Assembly: GCF_019972155.1 (NCBI RefSeq)
Contig: NZ_BOVL01000011.1
Span: 195,503-259,502, forward strand
Direction: 5' to 3'
From: Bradyrhizobium sp. RD5-C2
GTDB taxonomy: Bacteria > Pseudomonadota > Alphaproteobacteria > Rhizobiales > Xanthobacteraceae
DNA: 64,000 nt
Shown: piece by piece, positions 8,307-16,694 of the stretch
Numbering within the stretch: position 1 is the stretch's first letter
Layout: every line of letters begins with the position of its first letter
Translations under genes and position numbers: made by a program
Notes under the pieces: generated by a model
Databases searched by the model: none
What the model saw: only the letters and a program-made list of their open reading frames with translations
What the model was told of the DNA's origin: nothing

Positions 8307-9293
8307 GTGGGACAGATTGTGAAAACCACGGCGGCCATCGCGGCGCTGCTGCTGAGCACGCCGGCCTTCGCCGGCTGGGAGCCGAGCAAGCCGGTCGAGA
8401 TCGTGGTTGCGGCGGGTGCCGGCGGCGCCTCCGACCAGATGGCGCGCATGATGCAGGCGGCGATCCAGAAGAACAATCTGATGAAGCAGCCGATGGTGGT
8501 CTCGCTGAAGGGCGGCGCATCGGGGGCGGAAGCGCTGATGTACATGAAGTCCAGCGAGGGCGATCCCAACAAGGTGCTGATCGCCTATTCGCTGATCTAC
8601 ATGCTGCCGCTGTCGGCCAAGATTCCGTTCAACTGGCGCGACCTCACGCCGGTGTCGGTGATCGCGCTCGACCAGTTCGTGTTATGGGACAATGCCTCCG
8701 GCCCCAAGACCGTGAAGGACTTCATCGCGGCCGCGAAGGCGGCGAGCGCGCCGTTCAAGATGGGCGGCACCGGCTCCAAGCGCGAAGATCATGTGCTGAC
8801 CGTCTTCATGGAGCAGAAGACCGGCGCGAAGTTCTCCTATCTGCCCTACAAGTCCGGCGGCGAGGCAGCGACCCAGCTGGTCGGCGGCCACACCGAATCC
8901 AACGTCAACAATCCCAGTGAAAACCTCGAAGTCTGGCGTGCCGGACAGGTTCGCGCGCTCTGTGTGTTCGACAAGGAGCGCATCTCCTACAAGACCAAGG
9001 TCACCGACACGCAATCCTGGAACGATATCCCGACCTGCAAGGAAGAGGGGCTGGACGTGCAGTATCTGATGCTGCGCGCGATGTTCCTGCCCGGCAAGGT
9101 CACGCAGGAGCAGCAGGCATTCTATGTCGACCTGTTCCAGAAGGTGACGCAGACGGCTGAATACAAGGACTACATGGAGAAGCAGGCCTTGAAGCCGATC
9201 TTCCTCACCGGCAAGGACATGGTCGAGTTCCTCGAGGATGACGACAAGCAGAATGCCTCGCTGATGAATGCCGCGGGCTTTGTCGCGAAATAG
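8307..9293 (+). CDS. tctC: tripartite tricarboxylate transporter (TTT) substrate-binding protein
   Basis: This 328-residue periplasmic binding protein of the Bug/TctC family starts at GTG 8307 after AAGGAAGAAG. A signal peptide is clear: basic MGQIVK, a hydrophobic core, then cleavage after PAFA near residue 22. EPSKPVEIVVAAGAGGASDQ matches the first ligand loop of the family, where a small carboxylate is held. NNPSENLEVWRAGQVRALCVFD corresponds to the second lobe. It should deliver its ligand to the TctA/TctB membrane pair, which lies 2.2 kb downstream beyond mtnP and mtnA rather than next to it. The ligand is unknown. Confidence 0.9.
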   Translation: MGQIVKTTAAIAALLLSTPAFAGWEPSKPVEIVVAAGAGGASDQMARMMQAAIQKNNLMKQPMVVSLKGGASGAEALMYMKSSEGDPNKVLIAYSLIYMLPLSAKIPFNWRDLTPVSVIALDQFVLWDNASGPKTVKDFIAAAKAASAPFKMGGTGSKREDHVLTVFMEQKTGAKFSYLPYKSGGEAATQLVGGHTESNVNNPSENLEVWRAGQVRALCVFDKERISYKTKVTDTQSWNDIPTCKEEGLDVQYLMLRAMFLPGKVTQEQQAFYVDLFQKVTQTAEYKDYMEKQALKPIFLTGKDMVEFLEDDDKQNASLMNAAGFVAK

Positions 9294-9341
9294 CGGTCGC
9301 GGTTTGCTTACCCTCTCGCCGGAATTGGCTTGCAAGCGGCA

Positions 9342-9365
9342 GCGGCGCAGTGATTATTGCGCCGC
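9342..9365 (+). other. hairpin between tctC and mtnP
   Basis: GCGGCGCA (9342-9349) pairs perfectly with TGCGCCGC (9358-9365) across an 8-base loop. It is not followed by a T tract, so it is not a standard intrinsic terminator. It could attenuate or protect the upstream mRNA. I see no match to a known SAM riboswitch in the remaining 9294-9443 gap. Confidence 0.4.
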
Positions 9366-9443
9366 AGTATGGCCGAACGTCCGGCGAGCCCGATCGGGCT
9401 GGGTCACCCCTCCGTCGCCGTTGCGGGACTGTGAGGAGCGATC

Positions 9444-10319
9444 ATGACCAAAGCCGTGTTGGGGATCATCGGCGGATCCGGCATCTACGACCTGCCGGGC
9501 CTGGAAAATGTCCGGGATGAAACCATCGCAAGCCCGTGGGGCGAGCCGTCGGCGCCGCTGCGCCGTGGCGAGATGGCGGGACTGCCGATCGTGTTCCTGC
9601 CGCGGCACGGCCCGGGACACGCGCTGTCGCCGTCGGACATCAATTATCGCGCCAATATCGACGTGCTGAAGCGGGCAGGGGTCACCGACCTGGTCGCGCT
9701 GTCCGCCTGCGGCTCGTTCAAGGAAGAGCTGCCGCCAGGCACCTTTGTGCTGGTCGACCAGTTCGTCGATCGCACGCACAAGCGCGAGAGCTCGTTCTTC
9801 GGCAAGGGCTGCGTCGCGCATGTGTCGATGGCGCATCCGGTGTCGCCGCTGCTGGTCAAGCATCTCGCCGCGGCGGCCGAGGCCGAGCGCATCGCGTTCG
9901 CGCGCGGCGGCACTTATCTCTGCATGGAGGGGCCGCAATTCTCCTCGCTCGCCGAAAGCCTGACCTACAAGGCGCAGGGTTATTCGGTGATCGGCATGAC
10001 CAACATGCCCGAAGCCAAGCTCGCCCGCGAAGCCGAGATCTGCTACGCCAGCGTGGCGATGGTCACCGATTTCGACTGCTGGCATCCGGCGCATGATGCC
10101 GTGACGGTGCAGGATATCATCCGCGTGCTGAACTCGAACGCCGAGAAGGCCAAGGCGCTGGTCGCGCGTTTGGCGCGGGATTTCCCGCGCGTGCACGAGC
10201 CGTGTCCGATCGGTTCGGATCGCGCGCTGGACACCGCGCTGATCACGGCGCCCACGGCGCGCGATCCGCAGTTGCTTGCCAAGCTCGACGCCGTCGCCGG
10301 AAGGATCTTGAGCGCATGA
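9444..10319 (+). CDS. mtnP: S-methyl-5'-thioadenosine phosphorylase
   Basis: This 291-residue enzyme cleaves methylthioadenosine with phosphate to adenine and methylthioribose-1-phosphate, the first step of methionine salvage in the cytosol. Motifs: [13 protein letters not shown] at the N terminus (phosphate site), [21 protein letters not shown] near 55-75, [11 protein letters not shown] near 90, and [11 protein letters not shown] near 160 (ribose/methylthio site). [27 protein letters not shown] near 190-215 contains the Asp that in this family selects adenine-type substrates. The start follows GTGAGGAGCGATC. The stop overlaps the mtnA start by four bases, so the two are translationally coupled. 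Confidence 0.96.
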   Translation: MTKAVLGIIGGSGIYDLPGLENVRDETIASPWGEPSAPLRRGEMAGLPIVFLPRHGPGHALSPSDINYRANIDVLKRAGVTDLVALSACGSFKEELPPGTFVLVDQFVDRTHKRESSFFGKGCVAHVSMAHPVSPLLVKHLAAAAEAERIAFARGGTYLCMEGPQFSSLAESLTYKAQGYSVIGMTNMPEAKLAREAEICYASVAMVTDFDCWHPAHDAVTVQDIIRVLNSNAEKAKALVARLARDFPRVHEPCPIGSDRALDTALITAPTARDPQLLAKLDAVAGRILSA

Positions 10320-11416
10320 AGGTCGACGGACGCCATTTTCGCAGCATCTGGCTCGAACCCGACGGCTGGTCGGTCGGCGCGATCGATCAGCGACGATTGC
10401 CGCATGAGTTCATCGTTGCGAAGATCACGACGGCTGAGGAGGCCGGCGAGGCCATCAGCTCGATGCTGGTGCGCGGTGCGCCGCTGATCGGCGCCACCGC
10501 AGCCTATGGCATGGCGCTTGCGATGCGCGCCGATGCTTCCGATGCGGCGCTTGACCGGGCCGGCAAGATGCTGGCCGCGACCCGGCCGACCGCGATCAAT
10601 CTGAAGTGGGCGATCGACGAGATGCAACGCGCGCTCGCACCGCTCACTGCGTCCGCCCGGGCGGAAGCGGCCTATGCGCGCGCCCGCGAGATCGCGGACG
10701 AAGACGTCGAGATCAACCGCGAGATCGGCCGCCACGGCCTCGGCCTGATCGAAAAAATCGCCGCGACCAAGAAGCCGGGCGAGCCGGTCAACGTCCTGAC
10801 GCATTGCAATGCCGGCTGGCTTGCAACCGTCGATTGGGGAACGGCGACGTCGCCGATCTACCAGGCGCATGACCGCGGTATTGCGGTCCATGTCTGGGTC
10901 GACGAGACGCGGCCGCGCAACCAGGGCGCCTCGCTCACCGCATGGGAACTCGGTCACCACGGCGTGCCGCATACCGTGATCCCCGACAACACCGGCGGCC
11001 ATCTGATGCAGCATCGCATGGTTGACCTTGCGATCGTCGGGACCGACCGCGTCGCCGCCAATGGCGATGTCTGCAACAAGATCGGGACTTATCTGAAAGC
11101 GCTCGCGGCGCACGACAACGAGGTGCCGTTCTATGTCGCGCTGCCGTCGCCGACCATCGACTTTAGTATCGACGACGGCGTCAGGCAGATTCCGATCGAG
11201 CAGCGTGCGGCCAGTGAGGTAACGCACCTTACCGGGCGCACGGCGGACGGACGGATCGAGACCGTGCGCGTGGTTCCGGACGGCTCTTCGGTGGCCAATT
11301 TCGGCTTCGACGTCACGCCGGCGCGGCTGGTGACGGGATTGATCACCGAGCGCGGCGTCCTCGGCGCTACTCGTGCTGCGCTTGCGAGCGCATTTCCCGA
11401 ACGTTCCACTGCTTAG
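10316..11416 (+). CDS. mtnA: S-methyl-5-thioribose-1-phosphate isomerase
   Basis: This 366-residue isomerase converts methylthioribose-1-phosphate to methylthioribulose-1-phosphate, directly after MtnP. Signatures: [18 protein letters not shown] (substrate phosphate loop), [17 protein letters not shown] with the catalytic cysteine, [17 protein letters not shown], and [16 protein letters not shown] with the catalytic Asp. The order and length fit the bacterial MtnA family (eIF2B-alpha-like fold). The ATG at 10316 overlaps the mtnP stop. No mtnB, mtnC or mtnD follows, so salvage either continues elsewhere or ends in a shunt. The next genes are TctB and TctA. Confidence 0.96.
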   Translation: MKVDGRHFRSIWLEPDGWSVGAIDQRRLPHEFIVAKITTAEEAGEAISSMLVRGAPLIGATAAYGMALAMRADASDAALDRAGKMLAATRPTAINLKWAIDEMQRALAPLTASARAEAAYARAREIADEDVEINREIGRHGLGLIEKIAATKKPGEPVNVLTHCNAGWLATVDWGTATSPIYQAHDRGIAVHVWVDETRPRNQGASLTAWELGHHGVPHTVIPDNTGGHLMQHRMVDLAIVGTDRVAANGDVCNKIGTYLKALAAHDNEVPFYVALPSPTIDFSIDDGVRQIPIEQRAASEVTHLTGRTADGRIETVRVVPDGSSVANFGFDVTPARLVTGLITERGVLGATRAALASAFPERSTA

Positions 11417-11492
11417 CTGAAGGCTGCATTGACGGTGATTGGTTCAGCACGCTATCCCAATCGTTGCCCTCGCAACCCAGACCGTCCAGTCC

Positions 11493-12035
11493 ATGTCCAA
11501 CACCGAACTTGAGATCGTCGTCGACGATCCGACCGCGCCTGAAGAGAACTCGCCCGCCGTCGTCTCTACCGGCGCGGTCGACGTCATCGTCTCGCTGCTG
11601 CTGCTCGCGCTCGCCTTGGTGCTCGGCTGGGATAATTGGCGCACCGGCGCATCGTGGGATTCGACCGGGCCGCAGCCGGGCTATTTTCCGTTCTATCTCT
11701 CGGTGATTCTCGGCGCCGCCAGCCTCTATGGTCTCGGCGCGGCCTTCGTCTCGCGCCGGGAGGCTGCCGAGACCTTCGTCACCCGCGCCCAGCTTCGCCG
11801 GGTGATGGCGGTGTTCGTGCCGACCTTCCTGTTCTGCGTCGCCACCCAATATCTCGGCCTCTATGTCGCGAGCTTCCTCCTGATCGCGGGCTTCATGCGC
11901 CTGGTCGGCAAGATCGCGCTGTGGAAGTCGCTGCTCACCGCCTTCGTCTTCACCGCCGCGATGTTCGTGACCTTCGACATCGCATTCGACGTCATCATGC
12001 CGAAGGGGCCGCTCGAAGCGGCCTTCGGCTACTGA
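11493..12035 (+). CDS. tctB: tripartite tricarboxylate transporter small membrane subunit
   Basis: This protein of about 180 residues has four hydrophobic segments (VDVIVSLLLLALALVLGW, YFPFYLSVILGAASLYGLGA, RVMAVFVPTFLFCVATQYL, LLTAFVFTAAMFVTFDIAF). The motif STGPQPGYFPFYLS after the first segment is typical of TctB. It is the poorly conserved small integral subunit of TTT carriers and pairs with TctA. The ATG at 11493 (MSNTELEI) is chosen; in-frame TTG codons upstream are less likely. It lies 22 bases before tctA. Confidence 0.88.
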   Translation: MSNTELEIVVDDPTAPEENSPAVVSTGAVDVIVSLLLLALALVLGWDNWRTGASWDSTGPQPGYFPFYLSVILGAASLYGLGAAFVSRREAAETFVTRAQLRRVMAVFVPTFLFCVATQYLGLYVASFLLIAGFMRLVGKIALWKSLLTAFVFTAAMFVTFDIAFDVIMPKGPLEAAFGY

Positions 12036-12057
12036 GCTATCGACAGGAACTCGAGAC

Positions 12058-13569
12058 ATGGAAGCGTTCGGTCTCCTGCTGCACGGCTTTGCCGTCCTCC
12101 TGACGTGGAAGACGCTGCTGTTGATGATGGTCGGCCTCGTGCTCGGCATCTTCGTCGGCGTGCTGCCCGGGCTTGGCGGCCCCAACGGTGTTGCGATCCT
12201 GCTGCCTTTGACCTTCACGATGGATCCGACATCCGCCATCGTGATGCTGTCGTGCATCTATTGGGGCGCGCTGTTCGGCGGCGCCATCACCTCGATCCTG
12301 TTCAACATCCCGGGTGAGGCCTGGTCGGTTGCGACCACGTTCGACGGCTATCCGATGGCGCAGCAGGGCAGGGCGGCCGAAGCGCTGACCGCGGCGTTCA
12401 CCTCCTCGTTCATCGGCTCGCTGGTCGCGGTGCTGCTGATCACCTTCCTGGCGCCGATGATTTCGTCGTTCGCGCTGAAATTCGGTCCGCCGGAGTTCTT
12501 CGCCGTCTATCTCCTGACCTTCTGCTCCTTCGTCGGCCTCGGCCGCGAGGCCAAGCACAAGACGGTGATCTCGATGTCGCTCGGGCTGCTGCTCGCCGGC
12601 GTCGGCATGGATACGGTGTCCGGGCAGCTGCGCATGACGTTCGGCTCCGCCGAGCTGCTGCGCGGCATCAACTTCCTCGTCGCTGTCATCGGCCTGTTCG
12701 GCATCAGCGAGATCCTGCTCACGATGGAGGAGCGCCTGGCGCTGCGCGGACACGCCGCCAGTATCAGCCTGCGCGTCGTGCTCTCGGTGTGGAAGGACCT
12801 GCCGAAATACTGGGTGACGCTGCTGCGTTCGTCCGTGATCGGCTGCTGGCTCGGGATCACGCCGGGCGGCGCGATCGCGGCCTCGTTCATGGGCTACAAC
12901 CTCGCCAAGCGCTTCGCCAAGGATCAGGAAAGCTTCGGCAAGGGTCGCATCGAGGGCGTGTTCGCGCCGGAGACCGCGGCGCATGCCTCAGGCACCGCGG
13001 CCTTGTTGCCGATGCTCGCGCTCGGCATTCCCGGCTCGGGGACTGCGGCGATCCTGCTTGGCGGCCTGATGGTATGGGGCCTCAATCCGGGCCCGCTGCT
13101 GTTCGTCGAGCACAAGGATTTCGTCTGGGGCCTGATCGCCTCGATGTATCTCGGCAACGTCGTCGGCCTGGTGCTGGTGCTGACCACTGTGCCGATCTTC
13201 GCCTCGATCCTGCGCGTGCCGTTCGCGGCCGTCGCGCCCATGATCGTGGTGTCCTGCGCGATCGGCGCCTATGCGATCCAGAATGCGATGTTCGATATCT
13301 GGCTGATGCTGGGCTTCGGTGTGGTCGGCTACGTCTTCAAGAAGATCGGGATTCCGCTTGCGCCGTTCACGCTCGCCTTGGTGCTGGGCAGCCGCGCCGA
13401 GGACGCGTTCCGGCTCTCGATGATCGGTTCCGGCGGCGACATGAAGGTGTTCTGGTCGAATGGCCTGGTCGGCACCATCACGACGCTTGCGATCGTGCTG
13501 CTGTTCTGGCCGGTGATCGATCGGGCCTTTGCCGGCGTCGCGCGTCTGGTGCGGCCGGCGAAGGCGTGA
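12058..13569 (+). CDS. tctA: tripartite tricarboxylate transporter large permease subunit
   Basis: This 503-residue permease has about eleven hydrophobic segments. Its family signature is FVGVLPGLGGPNGVAILLPL near residues 32-51, followed by YWGALFGGAITSILFNIPGE near 78-97. A second set appears in the C-terminal half (GIPGSGTAAILLGGLMVWGLNPGP). It forms the channel of the secondary carrier that works with TctB and the periplasmic TctC. The binding protein at 8307 is the only partner in the window, so the three likely form one system although mtnP-mtnA separate them. Confidence 0.95.
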   Translation: MEAFGLLLHGFAVLLTWKTLLLMMVGLVLGIFVGVLPGLGGPNGVAILLPLTFTMDPTSAIVMLSCIYWGALFGGAITSILFNIPGEAWSVATTFDGYPMAQQGRAAEALTAAFTSSFIGSLVAVLLITFLAPMISSFALKFGPPEFFAVYLLTFCSFVGLGREAKHKTVISMSLGLLLAGVGMDTVSGQLRMTFGSAELLRGINFLVAVIGLFGISEILLTMEERLALRGHAASISLRVVLSVWKDLPKYWVTLLRSSVIGCWLGITPGGAIAASFMGYNLAKRFAKDQESFGKGRIEGVFAPETAAHASGTAALLPMLALGIPGSGTAAILLGGLMVWGLNPGPLLFVEHKDFVWGLIASMYLGNVVGLVLVLTTVPIFASILRVPFAAVAPMIVVSCAIGAYAIQNAMFDIWLMLGFGVVGYVFKKIGIPLAPFTLALVLGSRAEDAFRLSMIGSGGDMKVFWSNGLVGTITTLAIVLLFWPVIDRAFAGVARLVRPAKA

Positions 13570-13578
13570 GGCCTTATA

Positions 13579-13622
13579 GCGTTTTCAAGCGAAGTGGATA
13601 CCGGTTCGCGTGAAGAAAACGC
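13579..13622. repeat. short intergenic inverted repeat of Bradyrhizobium type (copy 1)
   Basis: GCGTTTTC (13579-13586) is inverted as GAAAACGC (13615-13622) around GAAGTGGATACCGGTTCGCG. A clearly related sequence occurs at 19638. It lies between convergent genes (tctA and the CoA-transferase). I recall this element as common in Bradyrhizobium and Rhodopseudomonas gaps; that is memory, not a search. Confidence 0.7.
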
Positions 13623-13638
13623 GTCAAGACTAGAATAT

Positions 13639-14832
13639 CTAGACCACCTTGCGCTGGCGCAGCTCGGCGATCTCGTCCTGGCCGAAGCCGAATTCGGCCA
13701 GGACTTCCTCGGTCTGCTCGCCGAATTCCGGCGGGCGCGCCGCCATCTTGCTCGGCGTCCGCGACAGCGTCACGGGCTGGCTGACCAGCTGGATCTGCCG
13801 GTTCTCGTCATTCGGCACGTGCTGCGCCATGCCGAGATGCTTGACCTGGGCATCCTCGAACATCTGGTCGATCGAATAGATCGGCCCGCACGGCACGCCG
13901 GCGGCGTTCAGCTCGGCCACCCAGGTCTCGGTGGATTTCTTTTCCGTCAGCGCGTTGATTCGTGCGTTCAGCGCGTCGCGGTTCTTCGAGCGCGCCGGTG
14001 CGGTCGCATAGTCGGGGTCGGTGACCAGGTCGGGCGCGCCGATCGCCTGCGCGCAGCGCTCCCAGATCCGCCCGCCTGTCGTGGCGATGTTGATATAGCC
14101 GTCGGTGGTCTTGAACACGCCGGTCGGAATCGAGGTCGGATGATTGTTGCCGGCCTGCTTAGCGACTTCCTTTTCCATCAGCCAGCGCGCCGCCTGGAAA
14201 TCCAGCATGAAGATCTGCGCCTGCAGCAGCGAGGTCTGCACCCACTGGCCCTCGCCGGAGACGTCGCGTTCCAGCAGCGCGGTGAGGATGCCGATCGCGC
14301 AGAACAGGCCCGCGGTCAGGTCGGCTACGGGAATGCCGACCCGCATCGGTCCCTCGCCGGGCGCGCCGGTCACCGACATCAGGCCGCCCATGCCCTGCGC
14401 GATCTGATCGAAGCCCGGCCGCTTGTGATAGGGCCCGTCCTGGCCGAAGCCGGAGATGCTGCCATAGACGATCCGCGGATTGATCTTGCGCACGCTCTCG
14501 TAGTCGATGCCGAGCTTGGCCTTCACATCAGGCCGAAAGTTCTCGACGATAACGTCGGCCTGCTCGGCCAGCCGCTTGAACACTTCGAGCCCCTTGGGGT
14601 CTTTCAGGTTCAGCGTCATGGCCCGCTTGTTGCGATGCAGGTTTTGGAAATCCGACCCGCCGCGCGGGCCGCCCGGCTGCTCGCCGCCGCCGTCCTCCAG
14701 CAGCGCATCGATCTTGATGACGTTGGCACCCCAGTCGGCGAGCTGGCGCACGCAGGTCGGCCCCGACCGGACCCGGGTCAAATCCAGCACGGTGAAACGG
14801 GACAGGGCTTGGGATGCGCGGGGAAAGGGCAT
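13639..14832 (-). CDS. CaiB/BaiF family (class III) CoA-transferase
   Basis: This 397-residue protein belongs to the formyl-CoA transferase/carnitine CoA-transferase family. N-terminal FTVLDLTRVRSGPTCVRQLADWGA binds CoA, GGSDFQNLHRNKRAMTLNL is typical, and VENFRPDVKAKLGIDY and YGSISGFGQDGP follow. VGIPVADLTAG carries the expected catalytic aspartate at 171, which forms an acyl anhydride with the substrate. The start at 14832 has GAGGT upstream; a much longer in-frame extension to 15921 lacks conservation and overlaps the divergent flippase. The likely reaction is transfer of CoA between carboxylic acids; the acid is unknown. It stands alone on the minus strand between the metabolic and polysaccharide regions. 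Confidence 0.92.
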   Translation of the reverse strand: MPFPRASQALSRFTVLDLTRVRSGPTCVRQLADWGANVIKIDALLEDGGGEQPGGPRGGSDFQNLHRNKRAMTLNLKDPKGLEVFKRLAEQADVIVENFRPDVKAKLGIDYESVRKINPRIVYGSISGFGQDGPYHKRPGFDQIAQGMGGLMSVTGAPGEGPMRVGIPVADLTAGLFCAIGILTALLERDVSGEGQWVQTSLLQAQIFMLDFQAARWLMEKEVAKQAGNNHPTSIPTGVFKTTDGYINIATTGGRIWERCAQAIGAPDLVTDPDYATAPARSKNRDALNARINALTEKKSTETWVAELNAAGVPCGPIYSIDQMFEDAQVKHLGMAQHVPNDENRQIQLVSQPVTLSRTPSKMAARPPEFGEQTEEVLAEFGFGQDEIAELRQRKVV

Positions 14833-15138
14833 TGAGACACCTCTTGTTTGGCGGGCCGCTCTGGGGCTACTGCCTATCTGCCATAGACAATTTGGCTGAC
14901 CTTTCCAACTGTTACCCGGGCAACAAACGGGGCTGGAAACAAACAGGCATGGTTCCGTGGAGATCGGCTCGTCGCTTTGGCCGTCGTTCAGGTTTCCCCA
15001 CACCTGCTTACAGGCCCCGCCACCCGCCAACCCTCGACAATCACTTCGCCGGCTGCTAGCCCGTCGCCATGCCGAATGGGTTTTGCCCTTATGGAAGAGG
15101 CACTTGAGGCGTATCGAGGCGATGGACCGAAAGCGGGC
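14833..15138. promoter_or_regulatory. divergent gap before the polysaccharide locus, with a near-palindrome
   Basis: This roughly 300-base gap separates the minus-strand CoA-transferase from the first plus-strand polysaccharide gene and should hold both promoters. GTTACCCGGGCAAC at 14911-14924 is a 14-base near-perfect palindrome (one mismatched pair) and could be an operator. No further gene is seen. Confidence 0.35.
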
Positions 15139-16692
15139 ATGGCGGTGAAGAAGGGTCCATCCCATCTGCTCGGTAACTCGGCATGGAACGCGACGGCGTT
15201 CGCGGTCGCGGTTTTGCTCAATCTCGCGATTCTTCCATTCGTGATTTTCCGGCTCGGCCTTGCTGCCTTCGGTGTTGCGGGCCTGGTGACAGCCTGCGTT
15301 GCGCCTGCCCTGATGTTCAGCAACGCGCTTGGCCTCTCGACGGCGCGCGAGCTCGCGCAACGGTTGGAACCGTCCGATCGCGGCGAGGCACGGCGTTTCT
15401 TCGCGACAGCGCTTGCGCTCGCCATCGCCGTGGGGTGCCTGATCGCAGCATTGCTCATCCTTGCCGGACCGCCGCTGGCGCGATTGGGATTTCACCTGGG
15501 TGGTCCAGCGTCTGACGACCTCGGGCTTGCCTTTGCATTGGCCGGTACCGGCTGGCTGTTCCAGTGCCTGTTCGCGGTCTTCCTCTCGCTGTTCACGGCG
15601 CGCCAGGATTACCGGCGGATCGCGTCGATCAGCATCGCCGGCACGGTGGTGACGACGATGTCGATGCTGCTGCTGATCCCACACGCGCCGCGCGCCTCGA
15701 CCTTCATCGGCTGTCAGGCCCTGGGCTTCGCGACGAATCTCCTGATGGCCTTCGCCTGGTCGCGGCATGCCATCCACGACTGGCTGGCACGGCCCGCACT
15801 CGATCGCAGCGCGTTGCGCGCACTCGTGAAGCTTGGCGGCTGGCAAGTCGCGGCGCAAAGCGGCGCGCTGTTCGCGGGGCAGGCGGACCGCTATTTGCTC
15901 GGCGCGCTGCTGCAGCCGCAATTCGTCGGCTTCTACAGCGTCGCGCAGCGGCTGGAGGAGGCGGTCTATATCGGTGTGCTGAAGATCGGCGAGATCTTGT
16001 TCCCGTTCTTCAGCACGCTGCAGAAGGAAGATGACGACCGCAAGGTCGACCTGTTGCTGCGCTCGTCCTGGATTCTCAACGTGCTTGCCGCGAGTGCGCT
16101 TGGCGGCCTGATCCCGGTCGCAGGCGCGCTGCTGTATCGATGGACCGGCGCCGAGGTCGCCGCCGAGGCGCAGCTCGTGCTGGTGGTGCTTGCGATCAGC
16201 GGGATATTGGGGTCGAGCGCCAACGTGTTCGCGTTCTATCTGTTGTCGCAGGGACGCTCCAGTTTCAACGCGTTGATCTCGCTCGTCACCGGCATCTTCA
16301 CGCTGGCGACCAGCGCCATTGCGTTGCCGTATTTCGGCTGGCAGGCGGCCGGCTGGAGTTCCTGCGTCGGGATGGTTGCCCAGATGGTCGTCACGGTGCT
16401 GCTGCTGCGGCGAACCTTCAGGCTCTCGGCGATGTGGTCACGGATGCTGCATTTCGTCCTGATCCCGCTCGGCACGGGCATCGCCGTTGCGCTGGCGCTC
16501 CGCGCACAGCTTGGCCATGTGTCGTTCGACCACGCGCCGTCATGGTGGTATGTGGTGTCGCTCTACGGCGTGTCGGCGGCGGCGATATTTGTCGCAGCCG
16601 TCGCCGTGTCGCAACTTGGTCCCTATCGCTCCGTCTGCTGGCGCGATCTCCGCATCATCATCGCCCGCTTCTTGCCCTTCAAGGCCGCCTAG
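15139..16692 (+). CDS. Wzx-type polysaccharide flippase / oligosaccharide translocase
   Basis: This 517-residue membrane protein has 12-14 hydrophobic segments of the polysaccharide_synt (MOP exporter) type, beginning GNSAWNATAFAVAVLLNLAI. In this family the SLGQADRY-like part appears here as LFAGQADRYLLGALL near residue 255, followed by VGFYSVAQRLEEAV. Such proteins flip lipid-linked repeat units across the inner membrane. Start choice is uncertain: ATGs at 15076 and 15091 are in frame, but 15139 places a basic MAVKKG directly before the first segment as usual. It is two bases ahead of an amidotransferase gene. The locus also encodes an ABC exporter, so this may serve a second polymer. Confidence 0.87.
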   Translation: MAVKKGPSHLLGNSAWNATAFAVAVLLNLAILPFVIFRLGLAAFGVAGLVTACVAPALMFSNALGLSTARELAQRLEPSDRGEARRFFATALALAIAVGCLIAALLILAGPPLARLGFHLGGPASDDLGLAFALAGTGWLFQCLFAVFLSLFTARQDYRRIASISIAGTVVTTMSMLLLIPHAPRASTFIGCQALGFATNLLMAFAWSRHAIHDWLARPALDRSALRALVKLGGWQVAAQSGALFAGQADRYLLGALLQPQFVGFYSVAQRLEEAVYIGVLKIGEILFPFFSTLQKEDDDRKVDLLLRSSWILNVLAASALGGLIPVAGALLYRWTGAEVAAEAQLVLVVLAISGILGSSANVFAFYLLSQGRSSFNALISLVTGIFTLATSAIALPYFGWQAAGWSSCVGMVAQMVVTVLLLRRTFRLSAMWSRMLHFVLIPLGTGIAVALALRAQLGHVSFDHAPSWWYVVSLYGVSAAAIFVAAVAVSQLGPYRSVCWRDLRIIIARFLPFKAA

Positions 16693-16694
16693 AC

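Noticed and set aside
14833..15921. Upstream extension of the CoA-transferase frame to 15921
   Set aside because: The extension is low-complexity Arg/Gln-rich sequence opposite the flippase gene. The ATG at 14832 has a ribosome site and begins the conserved family N terminus.
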